DNA of 64,000 bases. Source: UBA10438 sp044238605 (GTDB lineage: Bacteria > Bacteroidota > Ignavibacteria > Kapaibacteriales > Kapaibacteriaceae). Position numbers and translations under genes: made by a program. The notes beneath the pieces were generated by a model. It saw only the letters and a list, made by a program, of their open reading frames with translations. It made no database searches and was not told the origin of the DNA. Where the stretch lies: assembly GCA_044238605.1 (NCBI GenBank), contig JBIICY010000003.1, positions 257,038 through 321,037 of the forward strand. Direction: 5' to 3'. Positions 37,901 to 45,800 of this stretch are shown one piece after another (the stretch's first letter is position 1; every line of letters starts with the position of its first letter).

Positions 37901-38019
37901 GCAAGCGCCGGAAACTTCTCGATTGGCAGGCGCAACAGGGAAACTGAACCTACCAAAAGGATAACGATGGAGATGACGATCGCAACAATTGGTCTTCGGA
38001 CGAAGAAGGCTGAGAACAT
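34906..38019 (-). CDS. RND multidrug efflux pump, HAE1 (AcrB/MexB) family
   Basis: Proton-driven inner-membrane pump of 1037 aa with the 12-TM RND layout. N-terminal FFVRRPIVAIVISIVILLVG, LPIEKFPALAPPIIRVQGSYPGAS, and the TM4 proton-relay motif GIVVDDAIVVVEAV (two adjacent Asp) typical for AcrB-type hydrophobe pumps rather than metal pumps. The porter domain contains GAEYAMRLWAQPDKMARLGLT. C-terminus ...FAFIESRGKGQKHA. Gene order adaptor-pump-channel on the minus strand; the next gene overlaps by eight bases. Confidence 0.95.
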   Translation of the reverse strand: MFSAFFVRRPIVAIVISIVILLVGSVSLLRLPIEKFPALAPPIIRVQGSYPGASSEVVEQSVATPLEQKINGLDNQLSMLSKNTSDGNMKLDIAFEPGNDINIANMLVQSRASRATSRLPQEVNTQGLTVSKINPSILMVISVYSESGKYDGIFLNNFAMINVRDQLLRVPGVSNVDLIGAEYAMRLWAQPDKMARLGLTPTDVISALREQNIQAPAGKLGDVPTSKGQELTYSVLAPGKLSTPAEFENVIVRETADGRVVRVKDVARAELGSEYYGMSSRFDGKPATALIVYLMPGANQLESAKGIYAKLESMRSSFPNDIKVQVGFDTTPAVQASIDEIIQTLLEAVALVILVVFIFLQNWRATLIPLLTVPVSLIGTFILFPMLGFSINTLSLFGLVLAIGIVVDDAIVVVEAVMHHMEHGHSPKEATLMAMKEVAGPVVAIALIFAAVFVPVGFMGGITGSMYLQFAITVAVSTLFSAFSALTLSPALCVLLLKQPNPEKPSPLAPFYRAFNNVFGRFTNGYMSVVTRLVRKSVLSIVGVVVFALLTGITVSSLPSGFVPPEDQGIIMVNIALPNAASQPRTDAVVRKVEQILAKQEGVESYISVVGVSFIADASTSNVASMFVRLKDWEERKELIDTKIVEQLNAAFRSIPEAIVFSFSMPPIPGFGNASGVKFYLQDKSGTRSVSELAAETARFADACAKRPELGSFFTQFDATVPQMKIELDREKARKLGVPVDQVFQVLQSMLGGAYVNDFNKFGRLYRVFFQSESQFRQRPSDIGSFFVRSATTGSMIPLSTLVNVTQTNGSEITYRYNLYRSVEISSQVGKGYTTGEAMSALEEVAAASLPTGMAIEYAGLSYEQKRAPSPLPTFGMAVLFVFLLLAAQYNSWKLPWSVLLGTPVAAFGAFFGIWVMGLANDVFVQIGLILLIGLAAKNAILIVEFAKMRQEEAGLTPHEAALESAKLRFRPILMTAFAFILGVVPLMTASGSGAGARKSVGTAVFFGMLVATIIGVTLAPALFAFIESRGKGQKHA

Positions 38020-38030
38020 GATAGGCCCCC

Positions 38031-39167
38031 TTACTTCGACGAAAGGAGAGAGTCTATTGAGATCGCACTCGGCTTGGTTGTTACTGAAACACCATCGCGG
38101 ATCATCTGGAGTCCGTCGATAATGATCTGTTCGCCTGCAACCAATCCCGATTCAACAACGATAACGCTACCGATGCGCTGGCCGAGCTCGACATTCCGAT
38201 AGGACACCTTGTTGTTTTTCACGACCGCTACGCGCGCTTGGCCCTGGAGCTCGGTAATGGCGCGTGCAGGGATTACAATAGCCCCTTGACGCAGTTCTTT
38301 GGTAACCTTGATTCGTCCGAATTGTCCTGGACGCAGGAACTCTCCAGGGTTGGCAAACTCTGCATCGATACGAAGCGTGCCAGTAGCCGGGTCCACTGCA
38401 TTGTCTGCAACAACAAGCTTGCCTCGGTGCGGCCATACGGACCCATCAGCAAGTGTAAGCTGCACAGGCATAGTGTTTGCCATTTTGTTCTGTGCAGAGC
38501 GTTTATAGGCCAAGTACTCCTGCTCCGAAAGATTAAAGGTAACTCGAATTGGATCGATCTTAGAGACCCTTGCCAGCAGGGTATTGTCGCCTCTCCCGAC
38601 CAGGTTGCCCGTTCCTACAACTGCAATGCTGGCAACACCGCTAATAGGCGACTTTACATCACAATAGCTGAGGTCGAGTTGTGCTTTCTCGAGCGCCGCC
38701 TGCATCGCACTTACCGTTGAAGCGGTTGCTTGCTCAAGTGCAACTGCTGCGTCGTATTCCTGACGTGAAATTGCGTTTTCCTGCACAAGGGGCTTGTAGC
38801 GCGCTAAATCCTGACGTGCACGCGCATTCGTTGCCTGTGCCTCGGCCAAACGGGCACGTGCCTGGTTAACAAATGACCTGTAAGTAGACGGGTCGATTTT
38901 GAACATCGACTGTCCAGCAAGCACATCTTGTCCCTCTTTGTACAAAATTGCTTCAAGGTATCCTTCTACACGTGCACGGATGTCCACGTTGAACGACCCC
39001 TTCGTTTGCCCAACCCACTCCATGGAAATGGGAACTTCGCGAGCTTCTACCGTGAATACTGTAACAGCGAACTTGGCTGCCGATGTGTTTTCCTCCCTGC
39101 TACAGCCCAAAGAAAGCACAAGGCATGCAGTTACTGCTGCAAAAAGGTAATTGGCTTTAGAAAACAT
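38031..39167 (-). CDS. RND efflux periplasmic adaptor, AcrA/MexA-like lipoprotein
   Basis: Membrane-fusion protein of 378 aa. Lipobox LSLGC puts the acyl-Cys near residue 22. Domains: lipoyl half-motif (VDIRARVEGYLEAILYKEGQDVLAGQSMFKIDPSTY), alpha-hairpin (residues about 95-165), second lipoyl half (LDLSYCDVKSPISGVASIA), beta-barrel and membrane-proximal domain. Start 39167 is the ATG with CGGAG nine bases upstream; the GTG at 39176 is too close to it. First gene of the efflux operon; no regulator gene (TetR/MarR) is adjacent. Confidence 0.93.
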   Translation of the reverse strand: MFSKANYLFAAVTACLVLSLGCSREENTSAAKFAVTVFTVEAREVPISMEWVGQTKGSFNVDIRARVEGYLEAILYKEGQDVLAGQSMFKIDPSTYRSFVNQARARLAEAQATNARARQDLARYKPLVQENAISRQEYDAAVALEQATASTVSAMQAALEKAQLDLSYCDVKSPISGVASIAVVGTGNLVGRGDNTLLARVSKIDPIRVTFNLSEQEYLAYKRSAQNKMANTMPVQLTLADGSVWPHRGKLVVADNAVDPATGTLRIDAEFANPGEFLRPGQFGRIKVTKELRQGAIVIPARAITELQGQARVAVVKNNKVSYRNVELGQRIGSVIVVESGLVAGEQIIIDGLQMIRDGVSVTTKPSAISIDSLLSSK

Positions 39168-39272
39168 TGTATACACTCCGTATTTTCCGGGTGCAAAGAT
39201 GCCGATTCCGAGCCAATAATTCGTCTGTACGGAACCGATATGGTGCCGTTTAATGGGGATACAACAGTGGAC

Positions 39273-40211
39273 ATGAGCCTCCTGGTGGCATCATTCGTTG
39301 GGATTTTTATCCTCATGATTTCGGTTACCTTGATTCTCCGTCGGCGAGCAATGTTGTCGAAAGAGTCTGCGCCAACGATCTCCGGCCTGCTCATGAACGT
39401 CATTTGTCCAGCGCTATCCTTTTCTTCTATTGCACGTTCACGCATCGATGTTTCGGAGCTTCTGGCCGGAGGCCTCATCGTTACGTCGGAGTTGCTCATT
39501 GGTGTTTTGGCGTACTCACTTGGCCGTTGGGTTCTCAAGCTCGAGCGGGCGGCTCTCGGGTCATTTGTATTGGCAACAATGTTTGGTAGCGGCGCGCTGA
39601 TAGGCAACGCACTAATCAAGGTGATCTTTCACGATAATCCGACGATGGTATCGATGTCAACGATCATCAGTTCATTGGGGATCGGTGTCCCGATCAATAC
39701 GATTGGCATTCTGATCGCATTGCATTTTGGATCAGCTTCTTCGGAACGCTCGCCCCTTGCCAGCATGCGACGATTCTTTGTTGAACCCTGCATGCTTGCA
39801 ATCTATGCGGGGATACTGTGGCTTGTATTGGGCATTCCTCAGGATGGTCTTCTTGTAGAAACGATCTTTGGAGCATGCGTCATGATCGGAGCAGCGCTTC
39901 CTTTCTGTTCAGCAATGCTTGTTGGTCTGACGTTAGAGATCTTTCACATCGGTAAGAGTGCTAAGATCCTTGTGGCTTGCGTTGCTCTGGCACTCGTTGT
40001 GGAGCCGTTTATCTTGAAGGGTCTGCTCGGCCTTTATTCAATAGACCCAACAGTTGGTCTGATAGCTATGCTACTAACAGCCATGCCTTCTTCACCCCTT
40101 TGTGTTGTCCTTGCTGTCCGCTACGGTTGTGACGCCGAACTGAGTAGTAAGCTCGTTGCAACAACACTGATTGTTAGCGCACTCACACTGCCCCTGATAG
40201 CACTAGTTTGA
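39273..40211 (+). CDS. Auxin-efflux-carrier (AEC) family transporter
   Basis: Predicted 10-helix inner-membrane carrier, 312 aa. The N-terminus (LLVASFVGIFILMISVTLILRRRAMLSKESAPTISGLLMNVICPAL) and the C-terminal LTAMPSSPLCVVLAVRYGCDAELSSKLVATTLIVSALTLPLI match AEC permeases, which carry weak organic acids in bacteria. An in-frame ATG at 39240 would add 11 residues. It is divergent from the AcrA-like gene; the 105-bp region between probably holds both promoters. The substrate is unknown. Confidence 0.82.
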   Translation: MSLLVASFVGIFILMISVTLILRRRAMLSKESAPTISGLLMNVICPALSFSSIARSRIDVSELLAGGLIVTSELLIGVLAYSLGRWVLKLERAALGSFVLATMFGSGALIGNALIKVIFHDNPTMVSMSTIISSLGIGVPINTIGILIALHFGSASSERSPLASMRRFFVEPCMLAIYAGILWLVLGIPQDGLLVETIFGACVMIGAALPFCSAMLVGLTLEIFHIGKSAKILVACVALALVVEPFILKGLLGLYSIDPTVGLIAMLLTAMPSSPLCVVLAVRYGCDAELSSKLVATTLIVSALTLPLIALV

Positions 40212-40222
40212 ATAGTCTCATT

Positions 40223-41098
40223 CTAGGCTGCAGCACGCTCAGCATGCTGCAGTCGGGCAAGCCTCATGGACTTCGTTCTAAACCTTGGGATAAAGGCTCC
40301 GAGGATGTATGTGCGGATGAGGTACCACCATATGCTGCGCTCGAGTAGAGACGGGTCGATGGTGTGTTCGATAGCAGCGTGATTCTTTGGAGCAAGACTC
40401 CAGTGTGTACCAGCCTTATCGTGATGTACGGTGTGGAATCCGTTGTTGAAGAGCATCAAGTTCAGGATGCCCGTGAAGTTGCGCGAGTGATTCACCGGCG
40501 ATTCTTCGTCGGCATGAACATGCTGCACAAAGTTGAACACCAACACTGCAAACAGACCAACCTGCTGTGGAATGATCACATACAGCAGAGCTTTGCGCCA
40601 ATCAATAAGCAGTGCGGCGCCGATCCATACTCCGAGAGCTACGTATTGCATGGCGCAGAGCCAGAACTTTCGGCGATCGGTTGTAAACAGCTCCTTGAGA
40701 TAGTCGCGAATTGGCTTCTGCTGGTGATAGGAACTTACCATAGGGTAGATCAACAGCATCAGCAGATGGTTCTGCTCTGTGAGGCGATACGTGATGGTGT
40801 AATCGCCCTCTTTATTATTGAGAGCATGATGATTCTTGTTATGTGTCGGTATCCATCCAAATGCCGGGAAACCATAAAACACCGTTAGCCAGTAATCAGT
40901 GAAGTGGTTCAGCGTGCTCTTGCGAAAGATCGGCAGATGGTTGTGGTTATGAGCGATAACCGTAACGGCAATTGACAGGAAAAGGTACACCGGGTACAAC
41001 CACCAATTCAGCGAAGGTTGCATCCATTGGAAAAAGAAGAGTGCGGTCGTAACGACCATATAACCGACAGTGCGGCGATCAGCTTTGTAGCGAAGCAT
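40223..41098 (-). CDS. Membrane fatty acid desaturase family protein
   Basis: A 291-aa integral-membrane di-iron protein. Histidine clusters HNHNHLPI (about residues 50-57), HNKNHHALNN (about 86-95) and HTVHHDKAGTHWS (about 220-233) match the three-box pattern of acyl-lipid desaturases. Hydrophobic spans separate them. AGAGG precedes the start. It converges on the AEC gene with 11 bp between. The acyl substrate and the double-bond position cannot be inferred. Confidence 0.85.
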   Translation of the reverse strand: MLRYKADRRTVGYMVVTTALFFFQWMQPSLNWWLYPVYLFLSIAVTVIAHNHNHLPIFRKSTLNHFTDYWLTVFYGFPAFGWIPTHNKNHHALNNKEGDYTITYRLTEQNHLLMLLIYPMVSSYHQQKPIRDYLKELFTTDRRKFWLCAMQYVALGVWIGAALLIDWRKALLYVIIPQQVGLFAVLVFNFVQHVHADEESPVNHSRNFTGILNLMLFNNGFHTVHHDKAGTHWSLAPKNHAAIEHTIDPSLLERSIWWYLIRTYILGAFIPRFRTKSMRLARLQHAERAAA

Positions 41099-41194
41099 AC
41101 CTCTTTGGCCCCTTGTAAAAATTGACGAGCCGTAAGATACGGCAATTCACTATGTTCGGCCGGCACATAACGTAACCTTTTTACGGAGTTTTCG

Positions 41195-41629
41195 ATGTCA
41201 ATCAAGGCCTTTCTTGCGACAGCAACAGCTGCGCTCACGATCATGTTCAGCAATCCAGCTAACGTACACTGCGATTCCGGTGTTGGTATGCAGTTCGGTG
41301 AGCCAGGGACGATTGGTCTTTCCCTTCGTTTTCACAATACGGCCATCGGCGCAGCCTGGAGTTTTAGCGATAATGGCTATCTGCACGTAAACATCGACCA
41401 ATGGGCTATGCGCGAAGAGCTTGCTAAACCTATCGACTGGTTCGCTGGATACGGTGTGGATGCCGGCATCGGCGACGACTTCCGCATTGCCGCCCGAATC
41501 CCTATTGGTTTGATCTGGGAGCCAAACAAGGATTTTGAAGTCTTTGCTCAAGTAGCTCCGGGACTAAAAGTGCTGCCGGCAGTTGACTTTTATTTTGGCG
41601 CGGCCGTTGGAGCACGATACCGGTTCTAA
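41195..41629 (+). CDS. Small exported beta-barrel-like protein
   Basis: A 144-aa protein with a signal peptide (through about residue 26, ...SNPANVHC) and a mature part of alternating beta strands rich in Gly and aromatics, with a C-terminal strand VGARYRF of the outer-membrane-barrel type. The layout resembles DUF3996-like small barrels (GEPGTIGLSLRFHN, FRIAARIPIGLIWEP, FEVFAQVAPGLKV). It is three bases upstream of the DUF2461 gene. Function unknown. Confidence 0.72.
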   Translation: MSIKAFLATATAALTIMFSNPANVHCDSGVGMQFGEPGTIGLSLRFHNTAIGAAWSFSDNGYLHVNIDQWAMREELAKPIDWFAGYGVDAGIGDDFRIAARIPIGLIWEPNKDFEVFAQVAPGLKVLPAVDFYFGAAVGARYRF

Positions 41630-41632
41630 CCT

Positions 41633-42301
41633 ATGCTTCAACATGAGTTTTTTGAGTTTTTCAAGGGGCTTAGCCAGAACAACTCGAAGGCATGGTTCGA
41701 TGAACATCGTGCCCAGTACGAGCGGTTCGTTAAGAAGCCCTTTGCAATGCTCGTGCAGGATCTTATCGATCGTGTTCGAGAGGTAGACCCCTTTGTGCTG
41801 CCAATGGCAAAGGATGCGATCTTCCGCATTAATCGGGACATCCGATTTGCAAAGGATAAGACGCCATACAAAACCTCGACGGGCGCCTTTCTGAACCGTC
41901 ATGGGAAAAAGGCCCTCGGCATGCCGGGCCTTTACTTCGAGGTCTCCCACGATCGAGCGGGTATTGCAGGGGGCACGTACCGTCCAGACCCTGAGCAGCT
42001 TGAGCGCCTCCGGGACTTGCTCATGCACGAAGGCACGGCTTTTCGCGCAGCGATAGGGAAACCGTCGTTCATTGACGCCTTTGGTCAGGTACTTGGGGAA
42101 AAGGCGAAGATCATTCCCAAGGAATTCAAAACAGCGGCGGAACGCGAGCCCCTTATCTACAGTAAACAGTTGTACTGGTGGAAGGAACTCGACGTAGAGG
42201 TGTTTCAGCAGAGCACCTGCATTGATGTGCTGTTCGAGCATTACATGGCTCAAAGAGATGCGCAGGTACTCATCGAGTCCGCCTTGTATGATCAAGAGTA
42301 A
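41633..42301 (+). CDS. DUF2461 family protein
   Basis: A 222-aa cytoplasmic protein of the DUF2461 (TIGR02453) family. Signature segments: FFEFFKGLSQNNSKAWFDEHRAQYE at the N-terminus, FRINRDIRFAKDKTPYKTSTGAFL, and PGLYFEVSHDRAGIAGGTYRPDPEQL. Members are widespread in Bacteroidota but have no established function. Close spacing (3 bp from the upstream gene, 43 bp to the next) suggests one transcription unit with the redox pair. Confidence 0.9.
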   Translation: MLQHEFFEFFKGLSQNNSKAWFDEHRAQYERFVKKPFAMLVQDLIDRVREVDPFVLPMAKDAIFRINRDIRFAKDKTPYKTSTGAFLNRHGKKALGMPGLYFEVSHDRAGIAGGTYRPDPEQLERLRDLLMHEGTAFRAAIGKPSFIDAFGQVLGEKAKIIPKEFKTAAEREPLIYSKQLYWWKELDVEVFQQSTCIDVLFEHYMAQRDAQVLIESALYDQE

Positions 42302-42344
42302 CATATAGCAACATTTGTTGTACCAGACACAACACACGCACAGC

Positions 42345-44222
42345 ATGCTACAACCAATTGACTTTGAAATGCTCTCCGAGGAGCACCGGAATAAGCTTCA
42401 GCAGTACTACGAGGCGTTTGAATACAAGGAGCATGAGTATGTATTCAGAGCTGGTGAGCCGTCCATCAAGGGATACATTGTATGGGAAGGCGAGGTTCGA
42501 TTCGAGGTAGCCACAGATGAGCTTGATTCAGAACGTGTGCTGGAGATCGTCCCAGCTGGGGTGGTGTTCGGGGAAAGCGGCCTACTTGGTTCTGTCAAGC
42601 AAGTGGTCAACGCAATCGCAAACACCGATGTGCGTGGCCAGAGTTTATCGCTCGACGCATTAGAGCGCATGCGTACTGAGGATCCCGAGTTACTCACTCT
42701 TGTGTATCAGGCACTTGGTGCATCTGTGATGTCAAAGCTAAAGGTTGCTGTATCGAATCTTGCAGAGCAGCGAATAGCCTTATATGGACACAATGCACAG
42801 GTAGACGAAATGGTAAGCCGCGCGCGTTCTGCTCAACTGCAGTTCGTTGGCTGGTCTGAGAAACGCATTGATGATCTCCTATACGCACTGTGCGAACCCA
42901 TCATTGCTAATGCTGTGCAGCTTGCCGAAGAGGCGGTAGCTGAGACACACATGGGCAACGTACGGGATAAAACATCGAAGCACATCAACGGCGTGCTAGG
43001 AGTTTATCAGCACATCGTTGGAAAGCCCGGCTCCGGCGCTCTGAGCCCAACTCCAAAGAACGGCGTTACCGAAGTAGCCGACGCAATGGGTGTGATCTTT
43101 GGTCTGGTGCCGGCAACAAATCCCATATCAACGGCCTGCTTCAAATCACTTATTGCCGTCAAATCGCGCAACGCCATTATTCTTAGTCCCAACCGCATCG
43201 GCAGCAAGGTGGTGATCAAGGCGGTAGACATGCTCCGTGAAGTTCTCCGCGCACATGGCGCACCTGAAGATCTTATCCAGGTTGTTCGGGAACGCCAGAG
43301 CCGGCAGACCACCTCTATGTTTATGCACAACAAGGGCGTAGATCTTGTGCTGGCAACAGGTGGCTCATCGATGGTACGCGCGGCATACAGTTCGGGTACA
43401 CCGGCAATTGGTGTTGGACCTGGGAATGCCCCTTGTCTGATAGCGTCGGATGCCGACATCAACCATGCAGCAACATCTGTTGTACGCAGCAAGTCGTTTG
43501 ACAATGGCGTTATCTGTGGCGCAGAACATAATCTTGTCTGTGTGCGAAGCGCTTATAGCACCTTTGTTGAGGCTCTTGAGCGGAACGGGGCTGCTGTTCT
43601 TTCTCCTGAAGAAACGCAGCGGTTCATGGAAAAAGGTGTTTCGACGGGCGTTCTTGGAAGAAGAATTGTTGGACAAGACCCAGCTGCTATCGCCGAATAT
43701 GTGGGCATTACTCGCCCATATCCGATCAATCTGATCGTTGTTCCAACATTTGAGATCAGCGAGCATAATCCAATGGCCAGAGAAAAGACCGCTCCTGTAG
43801 TGAGTCTGTTCGAAGCACGCGATAATGAGCATGCGCTTGAGATAAGCGAACAGCTGTTGGCAATCGATGGCACTGGTCATACGGCGATGATTCACACGAA
43901 GAATCGACAATTAGCGAACATCTTCGGACGCCGCATGCGTGCAAGCCGAATCCTTGTGAATTCTCCCGGCACGCAGGGAATCATGGGTGCATGTACCGGA
44001 CTTGTTCCGTCGTTCACTCTCGGCTGCGGCACATACGGCGGTACGTCTACAACGGATAATGTTTCGTACGGACACCTTGTTAACGTTAAGCGCATCGCAT
44101 GGTATCTGCCGCGCAAGAAAACTGCAGACATCATCGTCCGCATGCAGTCATCTGCAGGATACATCCTACGGGGAGTGCGTCTTATCGGAGCCTGGCGCAG
44201 ATTTGTTGGTGGTGTAAAATGA
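42345..44222 (+). CDS. cNMP-binding-like domain fused to CoA-acylating aldehyde dehydrogenase
   Basis: A 625-aa protein. Residues about 15-130 form a Crp-type cyclic-nucleotide-binding-like domain (FRAGEPSIKGYIVWEGEVRFEV, VVFGESGLLGSVKQVVNAI); the FGE of the phosphate-binding cassette is present but the usual Arg is replaced (VKQVV). A helical linker leads to a domain from about residue 190 resembling the acetaldehyde dehydrogenase part of AdhE: TPKNGVTEVADAMGVIFGLVPATNPIST, FDNGVICGAEHN with probable catalytic Cys391, and NSPGTQGIMGACTGLVPSFTLGCGTYGG. Such enzymes interconvert aldehyde and acyl-CoA with NAD(H). No alcohol dehydrogenase domain follows. The stop overlaps the next start (ATGA). 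Confidence 0.85.
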   Translation: MLQPIDFEMLSEEHRNKLQQYYEAFEYKEHEYVFRAGEPSIKGYIVWEGEVRFEVATDELDSERVLEIVPAGVVFGESGLLGSVKQVVNAIANTDVRGQSLSLDALERMRTEDPELLTLVYQALGASVMSKLKVAVSNLAEQRIALYGHNAQVDEMVSRARSAQLQFVGWSEKRIDDLLYALCEPIIANAVQLAEEAVAETHMGNVRDKTSKHINGVLGVYQHIVGKPGSGALSPTPKNGVTEVADAMGVIFGLVPATNPISTACFKSLIAVKSRNAIILSPNRIGSKVVIKAVDMLREVLRAHGAPEDLIQVVRERQSRQTTSMFMHNKGVDLVLATGGSSMVRAAYSSGTPAIGVGPGNAPCLIASDADINHAATSVVRSKSFDNGVICGAEHNLVCVRSAYSTFVEALERNGAAVLSPEETQRFMEKGVSTGVLGRRIVGQDPAAIAEYVGITRPYPINLIVVPTFEISEHNPMAREKTAPVVSLFEARDNEHALEISEQLLAIDGTGHTAMIHTKNRQLANIFGRRMRASRILVNSPGTQGIMGACTGLVPSFTLGCGTYGGTSTTDNVSYGHLVNVKRIAWYLPRKKTADIIVRMQSSAGYILRGVRLIGAWRRFVGGVK

Positions 44223-45793
44223 CGTCTACAGGAACGACTCCGCTTCGTGTAGTTGCTCTCGGGGGTGGCTACGTAACGATCCACTTGTTGAAGTCCCTGC
44301 GTCCAGCGATACAGAAGGGGCTTGTGCACCTTACGGTGATCGATAAGAACAACTACCACGTATTCCACGGCCTTGTAGCCGAGATGCTCACAGGAAAGAT
44401 TCAGCCCGGCAATATCACGTCGCCGTCGCGCATGGTGTTTCAGGGCGCAGACTTTCACAACGGCGAGGTTGTGCGGGTAGACTTTGAGCAACGGATCGTA
44501 ACAACGAGCAGGTATTTGGACGGACACCAGCACACGATACCGTACGACCATCTTGTTGTCGGTCTTGGTTCGCGCGATAACCTCTCTCGGTACACGGGCG
44601 TAGCACAGAATACCTTCCGGTTAAAATCGTACTGGGACGTGTTTGAACTCAAGAACCACCTAACCGGCATCCTTGACCTAGCGGAGATCGAAACAGACCC
44701 GGTAGAGCGCAAGAGGCTTCTCACCTTTGTTATCGCAGGTGGAAACTTTGCTGGAGTGGAGGTTGCAACAGAACTGGATGAATACCTGCAGTATCTCACG
44801 AAGCACTACTATACGCGTCTGAGGTATGACGAGATGCGGATAGTGCTTATCGGTGGAGATACAACGCTACTCCCCGAGCTTGCGAAACGTCAGCCCCGTC
44901 TCGTGAACTACGCCTCGAAGTTCATCGCTACGAAGACACGGATCGAGGTGCTCCTTAAAACCTACATCTCTGCAGCCACGCCGTTGAGTGCAACCACGAG
45001 CGGTGGAGATGAGATCCCTACTCGAACCATCATCTCCTGTACTGGCAACGCTCAGGCGAAGATCTTTGATGATTGGCAGTTTGAGCGAGACCCACTTGGT
45101 AGGCTTGTTACCGATGAACTGCTGCGCGTAAAGGGGCACGAGAATGTCTGGGCTGGGGGCGACTGTTCTGCAGTGCCTCATCCTAAAGGTGGGACGTGTC
45201 CGGCACTGGCACTCTATGCCATCAAGGCGGGTGAACATATCGGCAAGAACATTGCTAAACATGTTGAGAACAAGCCCCTTGCATCATACAAGTTTTCAGG
45301 TCTTGGTGATGCATGTTCTCTCGGACGCCGCAATGCTGTAGGACACCTCTATGGCGTGGGCTTTACGGGCATTATTGCCTTTGTTACATGGCGCATCTTC
45401 ATGCTGAAGTACCTTCCGGTATGGAATCGAAGGATCCGCACCATGTTTAATTGGATGGTATGGCCAATCATCGGACGCGACATTTCCAGTATCCGTCCAA
45501 GTTCAACTACCACCGTGCGGGAGCTCCTCTTCGAACCAGGACAAACGATTGTTCACGAAGGTGAACACGGCAACGGAATGTTCCTGATACGAGAGGGCCA
45601 GGCAGACGTTTACAAGGACGGCGGGCACACAGCGATTCTAGAGCCGGGGAATTACTTTGGCGAGCTTGCAGCGTTAAACGATACGCCGCGCACACGGACG
45701 GTCGTTGCACGATCGCAGATCAAGGTGCTGGAGATCAAACGAGACGTGGCGCAACTCCTGCGGCGTCAGTTCGATTCAACCTACAAGGGCTGA
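44219..45793 (+). CDS. NDH-2-like FAD oxidoreductase with C-terminal cNMP-binding domain
   Basis: A 524-aa protein. Residues about 8-400 form a two-dinucleotide-fold flavoprotein like type II NADH:quinone oxidoreductase: LRVVALGGGYVTIHLLKSL (FAD), YDHLVVGLGSRDN, FVIAGGNFAGVEVATEL (NAD(P)H), and ENVWAGGDCSAVPHPKGGTCPALALYAIKAG. A hydrophobic helix segment follows (GFTGIIAFVTWRIFML), as in membrane-bound NDH-2. Residues about 420-520 are a Crp-type cNMP-binding domain with a canonical cassette (FGELAALNDTPRTRTVV). Start 44219 overlaps the acylating dehydrogenase stop by four bases. The pairing suggests NADH made by one is reoxidised by the other under shared ligand control (inference). Confidence 0.87.
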   Translation: MTSTGTTPLRVVALGGGYVTIHLLKSLRPAIQKGLVHLTVIDKNNYHVFHGLVAEMLTGKIQPGNITSPSRMVFQGADFHNGEVVRVDFEQRIVTTSRYLDGHQHTIPYDHLVVGLGSRDNLSRYTGVAQNTFRLKSYWDVFELKNHLTGILDLAEIETDPVERKRLLTFVIAGGNFAGVEVATELDEYLQYLTKHYYTRLRYDEMRIVLIGGDTTLLPELAKRQPRLVNYASKFIATKTRIEVLLKTYISAATPLSATTSGGDEIPTRTIISCTGNAQAKIFDDWQFERDPLGRLVTDELLRVKGHENVWAGGDCSAVPHPKGGTCPALALYAIKAGEHIGKNIAKHVENKPLASYKFSGLGDACSLGRRNAVGHLYGVGFTGIIAFVTWRIFMLKYLPVWNRRIRTMFNWMVWPIIGRDISSIRPSSTTTVRELLFEPGQTIVHEGEHGNGMFLIREGQADVYKDGGHTAILEPGNYFGELAALNDTPRTRTVVARSQIKVLEIKRDVAQLLRRQFDSTYKG

Positions 45794-45800
45794 TCATGCA

